DNA from: an uncultured Clostridia bacterium
Lineage (GTDB): Bacteria; Bacillota; Clostridia; Oscillospirales; Acutalibacteraceae
Assembly: GCA_937912045.1 (NCBI GenBank)
Contig: CALDPI010000217.1
Span: forward strand, 1 to 5,445
DNA length: 5,445 bases
Reading direction: 5' to 3'
Below are positions 1-4,248 of this stretch, piece by piece (the stretch's first letter is position 1; each line of letters starts with the position of its first letter). The notes under the pieces are model-generated. The model was not told the origin of the DNA and made no database searches. It saw only the letters and a list, made by a program, of their open reading frames with translations. Both the position numbers and the translations under genes were made by a program.

Positions 1-1463
1 AGCTCGATACCGTTGAGAACAAGGTCATATGCTTTTGCATAAACTTTCGACGGGTCGCTGTCAAGATAGGGGATACATTCGTCAAGCGGAGAGGTAAAGG
101 GATGGTGCATAGCATCCCAACTTTCTGTCTCCTCGTTATATTCAAAGAACGGGAATTCGGTAATCCATAGGGGATTAAAGGTATCGGGAATAATGTCAAG
201 CTGACGTGCAACCTGCAAACGCAGAGCACCCAAAACGCTGAGCACGGTCTTCTTGCGGTCTGCAACAAACAGCACAACGTCACCCTTTGCGGCACCCGTG
301 CGCTCGTAAATCGCTGCCATTTCGTCAGCGCTCATAAATTTGGAGAAGGAGCAGGACGGCTCATCCTCAACCCAGCGTATAAACGCAAGTCCTTTAGCAC
401 CAATTCCGCGTGCATATTCGTTAAGCTTGTCAACCTCCTTGCGCGTAAGCGTAGAGGCGGCACCCTTGGCGTTGATTGCGCGCACCGTTCCACCGTTTGC
501 TACACAGCCCGAGAACACTCCAAAACCGCAGTTTCCCACGATATCGGATACGTCAATAAGCTTCATATCAAAGCGTGTGTCGGGCTTGTCAGAACCATAT
601 TGCTCCATAGCCTCGTTAAAAGTAAGGCGCGGAATATCACCGATTTCAACACCCAAAACCTCTCGGAATACGCGCTTTAAAAAGCCCTCGCCAATGGCCA
701 AAACGTCCTCCATATCAACAAAGGACATCTCAAGGTCAACCTGTGTGAATTCAGGCTGACGGTCGGCACGCAGGTCTTCATCGCGGTAGCAGCGTGCAAT
801 CTGCATATATCTGTCAAAGCCCGAAACCATAAGCAGCTGCTTATACATCTGCGGCGACTGCGGCAGAGCAAAGAAGCTTCCGGGATGCACACGTGACGGA
901 ACAAGATAGTCACGCGCACCCTCGGGTGTGGATTTGATAAGTGTCGGCGTCTCAATTTCAATAAAGCCGTTTTCGTCAAAATAGTCGCGTGTGACCTTTG
1001 TGATTTTATGACGCAAAAGTATATTGTTTTGCAAAACAGGGCGACGCAGGTCAAGATAACGGTATTTTAAACGCAAATCCTCCTTGGCGCCCGTGTCGTC
1101 CAGAATTTCAAAGGGCGGAGTTTCAGCACAGCCCAGAACCTTAAGTGTGGTAACCGAAATTTCAATTCTGCCGGTTGGAATGTCGTGGTTGATGGAGGAA
1201 CGCTCGCGTACGACACCCTGTGCCATAAGCACGTATTCAGAGCGGACCGAGAAAGCCTTTTCAAAAATCTCGCGGTCGGTCTTATCGTCAAAGGCAAGCT
1301 GAACAATACCTGTTCTGTCGCGCAAATCAATAAAAATCAACTGTCCAAGGTCGCGCTGGCGCTGAACAAAGCCCGCAACCGTAACGGTGCTTCCAATGTC
1401 GCTCTCGCGCAGTGTTCCGCAGTAAACGGTGCGCTTCATAGAACCCATTCTGTCAAGTTTCAT
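1..1463 (-). CDS. aspS: Aspartate--tRNA ligase (AspRS), 3' end cut by window edge
   Basis: Class II aminoacyl-tRNA synthetase that charges tRNA-Asp with aspartate in the cytoplasm. I translated 487 codons from the ATG at 1463; bacterial AspRS is usually about 590 residues, so roughly 100 C-terminal residues, including motif 3, lie beyond base 1. Visible parts: N-terminal OB-fold anticodon domain (about 10-110, with QRQRDLGQLIFIDLRDR), the catalytic domain including LKYRYLDLRRP (133-142) and ETPTLIKSTPEGARDYLVPSR, the motif 2 region (FALPQSPQMYKQLL then YRDEDLRADRQPEFTQ, 198-240), and the bacterial GAD insertion (about 300-410), then AMHHPFTSP. The frame ends just before the expected GGGS motif. 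An AAGGAG box (1471-1476) sits 7 bases before the ATG and decides the start over Met6 and Met9. hisS ends 14 bases upstream, so the two are co-transcribed. Leu39 aligns with E. coli Leu30, where many non-discriminating AspRSs carry His; a discriminating enzyme is my inference. Confidence 0.97.
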   Translation of the reverse strand, partial: MKLDRMGSMKRTVYCGTLRESDIGSTVTVAGFVQRQRDLGQLIFIDLRDRTGIVQLAFDDKTDREIFEKAFSVRSEYVLMAQGVVRERSSINHDIPTGRIEISVTTLKVLGCAETPPFEILDDTGAKEDLRLKYRYLDLRRPVLQNNILLRHKITKVTRDYFDENGFIEIETPTLIKSTPEGARDYLVPSRVHPGSFFALPQSPQMYKQLLMVSGFDRYMQIARCYRDEDLRADRQPEFTQVDLEMSFVDMEDVLAIGEGFLKRVFREVLGVEIGDIPRLTFNEAMEQYGSDKPDTRFDMKLIDVSDIVGNCGFGVFSGCVANGGTVRAINAKGAASTLTRKEVDKLNEYARGIGAKGLAFIRWVEDEPSCSFSKFMSADEMAAIYERTGAAKGDVVLFVADRKKTVLSVLGALRLQVARQLDIIPDTFNPLWITEFPFFEYNEETESWDAMHHPFTSPLDECIPYLDSDPSKVYAKAYDLVLNGIE

Positions 1464-1477
1464 ATAAATACTCCTTA

Positions 1478-2788
1478 TTATCCCAAAAAGTTTGTTTCGG
1501 CAATGCCGTCAATAAAACTGTTTTCCTTAAGCTTGTAAAGCGTCTGGCAAACGGAATCAAGCGAGAACTCGGTCTGCTCGCCCGTCTGCATATTTTTGAT
1601 TTTTGCCTCGCCCTTTGAAAGCTCATCGTCACCCAGCACGGTGGTGTAAAGCGCACCGATTTTATCGGCATATTTCATCTGCGCCTTGAGTCCGCGTCCT
1701 GTAATGTCGGTCAGCGCAATAAAGCCCTCGTCGCGCAGCTGACGGCAAAGTGCCGTTGCCTTTGTCGCGGCGGCAGCACCCATCGGCGCAATGTAAAGGT
1801 CGGCGGCAGCGGCCTTCGGCACGTCGGCATTTTCGGCCTCCATAATCATAAGCAGACGTTCAATTCCCATTCCAAAGCCCAAAGCGTGTGTGGCAGGTCC
1901 GTTCATATGCGAAACAAGACCGTCATAGCGTCCGCCACCGCAAACGGTGGACTGCGCACCAAGACTTGTGGAAACAAACTCAAATACCGTCTTTGTGTAG
2001 TAGTCAAGTCCGCGAACAATGCGTCCGTCAACCTCAAAATCCATTCCTGCGGCTAAAAGGTGTGACTTTACACCCTCAAAATGCTCTGCACATTCATCGC
2101 AAAGATAATCAAGAACAACGGGTGCGTCGGCGGCAACGGCGGCGCATTCAGGGCATTTGCAGTCGAGAATACGCATCGGGTTGCGCTCAAGCCTGTCAAG
2201 ACAGGTGCCGCAGAGCAATTCACTCTTTGATTTAAAGTATTCCTTGAGTGCCGCGTGATAATTCTTTCGGCATTCGGGACAGCCAATGGAATTTATGTGC
2301 AGGCGGTAGCTTTTAAGCCCCAAAGAGCGCAGCAGGGTGTCTGCAAGCATAATAACCTCGGCATCGGCGGCAGGGTTTTGTGCACCAAAGCACTCAACAC
2401 CGAACTGGTGGAACTCACGCAGTCTGCCGGCCTGGGGCTTTTCATAGCGGTAGCAGCCGCCAATATAGCAAACCTTAAGCGGCATAGGACCCGAAAGCAG
2501 TCCGTGCTCAATAACCGAGCGTACAACACCCGCCGTAAGCTCGGGGCGAAGTGTTATAGAACGCTCGCCCTTGTCAAGAAAGGTGTACATTTCCTTCTGC
2601 ACAACGTCGGTGGTATCGCCAACGCTTTTGGTGAAAACCTCTGTGTGCTCAAAAACAGGAAGTCTGATTTCGGAAAAACCGAAAAGTGCAGCTGTTTCCA
2701 GCATCTTCCTCTCAACGTATTGCCATTTTCCGCTGTCGGCAGGTAAAACGTCGTTAGTGCCGCGCGGAGCCTTGTTAATTTCAGCCAT
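1478..2788 (-). CDS. hisS: Histidine--tRNA ligase (HisRS)
   Basis: Class II synthetase that charges tRNA-His with histidine. The 436-residue product is close to the usual bacterial length (about 420-430). Seen in order: N-terminal APRGTNDVLP (7-16), TLRPELTAGVVR (79-90), motif 2 RYEKPQAGRLREFHQFG (114-130), the HisA motif RGLDYYTKTVFEF (259-271) with the catalytic-type Arg259, GGGRYDGL, motif 3 ALGFGMGIERL (302-312), and the C-terminal anticodon-binding domain from about 330. The insertion domain (about 168-235) holds nine cysteines, eight of them forming four CxxC pairs. The ATG at 2788 has AGGAG six bases upstream. The frame stays open to 2875, but that extension would run through the T-box sequence and terminator, so I reject it. 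It is the first gene of the hisS-aspS operon and is controlled by the upstream T-box leader. Confidence 0.98.
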   Translation of the reverse strand: MAEINKAPRGTNDVLPADSGKWQYVERKMLETAALFGFSEIRLPVFEHTEVFTKSVGDTTDVVQKEMYTFLDKGERSITLRPELTAGVVRSVIEHGLLSGPMPLKVCYIGGCYRYEKPQAGRLREFHQFGVECFGAQNPAADAEVIMLADTLLRSLGLKSYRLHINSIGCPECRKNYHAALKEYFKSKSELLCGTCLDRLERNPMRILDCKCPECAAVAADAPVVLDYLCDECAEHFEGVKSHLLAAGMDFEVDGRIVRGLDYYTKTVFEFVSTSLGAQSTVCGGGRYDGLVSHMNGPATHALGFGMGIERLLMIMEAENADVPKAAAADLYIAPMGAAAATKATALCRQLRDEGFIALTDITGRGLKAQMKYADKIGALYTTVLGDDELSKGEAKIKNMQTGEQTEFSLDSVCQTLYKLKENSFIDGIAETNFLG

Positions 2789-2794
2789 TTTAAT

Positions 2795-2799
2795 CTCCT
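2795..2799 (-). promoter_or_regulatory. Ribosome binding site of hisS
   Basis: AGGAG on the minus strand, six bases before the ATG at 2788. It lies just downstream of the T-box terminator T-tract and decides the start against an in-frame extension to 2875 that would be translated from leader RNA. Confidence 0.85.
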
Positions 2800-2806
2800 T
2801 TTTGCT

Positions 2807-2846
2807 AAAAAAATATAAAAAGACCCCGTCCGCAAGGGACGGGGTC
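2807..2846 (-). terminator. Rho-independent terminator of the T-box leader
   Basis: A perfect 10-bp stem, GACCCCGTCC (2846-2837) against GGACGGGGTC (2831-2822), with a five-base loop, followed on the minus strand by a T-rich tract (2821-2807, five T, ATA, then seven T). It is the off state of the riboswitch. Because no other terminator is visible after mgsA, it probably also stops read-through from minD-mgsA when Asp-tRNA is charged. Confidence 0.95.
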
Positions 2847-2863
2847 AACCCGTGGTGCCACCC
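2836..2863 (-). promoter_or_regulatory. T-box sequence / antiterminator of hisS-aspS
   Basis: GGG (2863-2861), the seven-base bulge UGGCACC (2860-2854) and ACGGG (2853-2849) can pair with CCCGU (2843-2839) and CCC (2838-2836) around a UUGAC loop. This makes the classical two-helix antiterminator. It uses the 5' arm of the terminator, so the two structures are mutually exclusive. UGGC should pair with a tRNA 3' end GCCA, meaning discriminator G73, which fits tRNA-Asp and not the usual bacterial tRNA-His (C73). Confidence 0.93.
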
Positions 2864-2933
2864 TAATAAGACCAAAAGGTCCCACTCTGACCCTTTAACG
2901 CAGGGAATACGGTCAAAAGACCGCGCTCAGCGG

Positions 2934-2938
2934 GTGTC
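2934..2938 (-). promoter_or_regulatory. T-box specifier GAC (Asp), overlapped by CAC (His)
   Basis: On the minus strand the 3' side of the specifier loop reads GUGAA-GAC-ACC. GAC (2938-2936) directly follows the conserved GAA and is followed by a purine, as is usual for a T-box specifier, so it should pair with the tRNA-Asp anticodon. Shifted by two bases, CAC (2936-2934) is a His codon but is followed by C. Asp is the better reading. The assignment comes from position in the folded leader and has not been tested. Confidence 0.75.
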
Positions 2939-3042
2939 TTCACATAACCGCGTTACACAGCACTCTCAGCCAAGGTGCCGCTTTCTGTATGTTGCCATTT
3001 ATGCTACTCTTTCCGCGTCATAGCGCAAGAAAATATATTGTT

Positions 3043-3453
3043 TTATCGTTTATCTCTCAGAACGTCGCGCCAGTCAAGGTCACCGCGTTCAAGTCCGTGG
3101 ATTAAAACCTCAGCGGTTGCAATGTTGGTCGCAACGGGGATGTTGTGTATATCGCAAAGGCGCAAAAGCTCGGTTTCGTCGGGCTCATTCGGCTTGCGGT
3201 TAGAGGGGTCTCTGAACAACAGCAAAAGGTCGATTTCGTCATAGCTTATGCGGGAAGCAATTTGCTGTGCACCGCTGCGGCCGCTCATGAACTTGTTAAT
3301 GTTAAGTCCCGTCGCCTGTTCAACGGTTTTGCCGGTCGTACCTGTAGCCATCAGCGTGTGATGACTTAATATTCCGCAGTAAGCAATACAAAACTGTACC
3401 ATTAATTCCTTTTTTGTATCGTGCGCAATAATTGCTATGTTCATTTTGCTCAT
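3043..3453 (-). CDS. mgsA: Methylglyoxal synthase family protein with altered active site
   Basis: MGS-like domain protein of 136 residues, the usual length for Firmicute MgsA. Active MgsA converts dihydroxyacetone phosphate to methylglyoxal and phosphate. Conserved here: N-terminal IAIIAHD with His11/Asp12 (E. coli His19/Asp20), the phosphate loop ATGTTGK (36-42), ATGLNI, FRDP with Asp82 (E. coli Asp91), PDE with Asp92 (E. coli Asp101), IPVATNIATAEVL (105-117) and GDLDWRD. Odd points: the family block SGPxGGDQQ is SGRSGAQQ (57-64), one residue short and without catalytic Asp71, and His98 is replaced by Asn89. MGS activity is therefore uncertain; it may be a lineage variant or a non-catalytic sensor. 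Its ATG overlaps the minD stop (ATGA), implying translational coupling; an AAGG box lies close upstream. Met4 is an alternative start closer to typical MgsA. Placement after minD matches clostridial shape clusters. Confidence 0.9.
   Translation of the reverse strand: MSKMNIAIIAHDTKKELMVQFCIAYCGILSHHTLMATGTTGKTVEQATGLNINKFMSGRSGAQQIASRISYDEIDLLLLFRDPSNRKPNEPDETELLRLCDIHNIPVATNIATAEVLIHGLERGDLDWRDVLRDKR
3049..3077 (-). promoter_or_regulatory. Putative sigma-A promoter of the T-box/hisS-aspS operon
   Basis: TTGACT (3077-3072, 5/6 match to the -35 consensus), a 17-base spacer, then GATAAA (3054-3049, 4/6 to the -10). Transcription would begin near 3042, about 15 bases before stem I. It lies inside the last codons of mgsA. 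Spacing and position are right, but the -10 is weak. Confidence 0.6.
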
Positions 3454-4187
3454 TTTCCTTTCTGAATCTTCTTGATATGCGGAAGACGAATTTCGTGTCC
3501 GAATATCCTTTTTGCAATGCGGTCAAACGCTTTGTTCGTAAGAGCGCGCTTATAAAATTTTCCTTGACTTTTGCGAATCATCCGTGGGTCAAACGGAACA
3601 ATGCCCAAAAGGCGACATCCGCAACAGTCAATAATATCGTCAATGCCGCCGAAGGTGCCGCGTTTTACGAGCTTCCTATCGTACTTATTAATAATAAGTC
3701 GGCAATCACAACCAAAATTAAGTAGCTTCTGTGTCATCGCATCGCCGTCGCGCATACCAACTCTGTCGGCAGTTGCAACGACAACAAATGAAACAATGTC
3801 GGCAAGACTTTTGCAAAACGGAAAATCCGTTCCGGCAGGGAAGTCAAGCAGAATAAAATCATATCCGTCCGCCGAAAGCAGCATACGGCAGAGGGCGTCA
3901 CCGTCAATATCATAGTTATATTTCGGTGCGGCAAGCGTGAAAATGCTTTTGTTCTGCGGCGAGCATAGCACCGCATCCTCTAAAGGTCTGCCCTCAAGCA
4001 CGTCTTTCAGGTCGAAAACCAACTGCTCCTCAACGCCTGTCAAAATATCAAGACAACGCAGTCCTGCATCCAAATCAACAAGCAAAACCTTGTTGCCCAT
4101 CTGGGAAAGAGCATTTGCAATGCCGACACAGCAGGTCGACTTGCCCGAGCCGCCCTTGCCCGACGTAAGAGCAATAATTCTCTTCAT
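3450..4187 (-). CDS. minD: MinD-like septum-site ATPase
   Basis: ParA/MinD deviant-Walker ATPase, 245 residues; MinD is usually about 260-270. In Min systems MinD binds the membrane as an ATP dimer and recruits MinC to block FtsZ away from midcell. Seen: deviant Walker A GKGGSGKST (10-18) with signature Lys11 and Lys16; switch I VDLDAGLRCLD (37-47); switch II LLDFPAG (113-119); the MRD motif (145-147) matching MinD RD; INKYDRKLVKRG (166-177); LLGIVPFD (193-200). Near the C-terminus FDRIAKRIFG (221-230) resembles the amphipathic membrane-targeting helix, followed by a basic 15-residue tail. The ATG at 4187 is chosen because GAGGTGAT (4202-4195) sits 7 bases upstream; a GTG at 4223 would lie within the promoter. 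It has its own promoter and overlaps mgsA by four bases. No minC or minE lies beside it. A divergent MinD/ParA-like protein of another role is possible. Confidence 0.87.
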   Translation of the reverse strand: MKRIIALTSGKGGSGKSTCCVGIANALSQMGNKVLLVDLDAGLRCLDILTGVEEQLVFDLKDVLEGRPLEDAVLCSPQNKSIFTLAAPKYNYDIDGDALCRMLLSADGYDFILLDFPAGTDFPFCKSLADIVSFVVVATADRVGMRDGDAMTQKLLNFGCDCRLIINKYDRKLVKRGTFGGIDDIIDCCGCRLLGIVPFDPRMIRKSQGKFYKRALTNKAFDRIAKRIFGHEIRLPHIKKIQKGK

Positions 4188-4194
4188 TAGACGC

Positions 4195-4202
4195 ATCACC
4201 TC
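4195..4202 (-). promoter_or_regulatory. Strong Shine-Dalgarno site fixing the minD start
   Basis: GAGGTGAT on the minus strand is an eight-base match to the anti-Shine-Dalgarno end of 16S rRNA. It is seven bases from the ATG at 4187, ideal spacing. The in-frame GTG (4223) and ATG (4196, overlapping the box) upstream are thereby excluded. Confidence 0.85.
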
Positions 4203-4213
4203 GTATCTGAATA

Positions 4214-4242
4214 ATTTTAGCACATTAACACTCTAAAGTCAA
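4214..4242 (-). promoter_or_regulatory. Putative sigma-A promoter of minD-mgsA
   Basis: TTGACT (4242-4237, 5/6), a 17-base spacer, then TAAAAT (4219-4214, 5/6) preceded by TGC, an extended -10. The predicted start near 4207 gives a leader of about 20 bases to the minD ATG. It lies in the 61-base gap after the PBP stop codon, so minD-mgsA can be expressed independently of the gene upstream. I see no terminator in this gap, so read-through from upstream is also possible. Confidence 0.75.
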
Positions 4243-4248
4243 TTTTAA

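Larger units (their letters stand above)
2807..3026 (-). promoter_or_regulatory. T-box riboswitch leader of hisS-aspS
   Basis: An RNA leader that binds a specific uncharged tRNA and then allows read-through of a terminator. Stem I runs from 3026 to 2923. GCGC (3026-3023) pairs with GCGC (2926-2923) and GCGG (3016-3013) with CCGC (2933-2930), leaving a UAUGAC/UGA internal loop that fits the T-box K-turn. The specifier loop then has AGUA (3008-3005) on the 5' side and GUGAAGACACC (2943-2933) on the 3' side. CAUAA (3003-2999) pairs with UUAUG (2947-2943) above it. A hairpin CGGTC-TTTT-GACCG (2923-2910, sharing its first base with stem I) follows, then the conserved GCGUUAAAGGG-like element, the T-box bulge and a terminator. 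All canonical parts are present, and the 254-base mgsA-hisS gap is almost entirely leader. Confidence 0.95.

Noticed and set aside
340..759. Plus-strand open frame of 139 codons inside aspS
   Set aside because: It is antisense to a conserved synthetase, has no recognisable domain, and its composition is that of a reverse-strand shadow.
2255..2746. Plus-strand open frame of 163 codons inside hisS
   Set aside because: Antisense shadow of HisRS motif 2 and the insertion domain; no family features.
2789..2875. In-frame extension of hisS by 29 codons upstream
   Set aside because: It would translate the T-box sequence and terminator hairpin, matches no HisRS N-terminus, and the AGGAG box fits the ATG at 2788.
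3042..3047. Second GATAAA as the -10 box for the T-box promoter
   Set aside because: Its distance to the TTGACT box is 24 bases, outside the sigma-A range; the first GATAAA gives 17.
4188..4223. Longer minD start (GTG at 4223, ATG at 4196)
   Set aside because: The GTG overlaps the predicted -10 region and the ATG at 4196 overlaps the Shine-Dalgarno box; ATG 4187 has ideal spacing and matches the family N-terminus.
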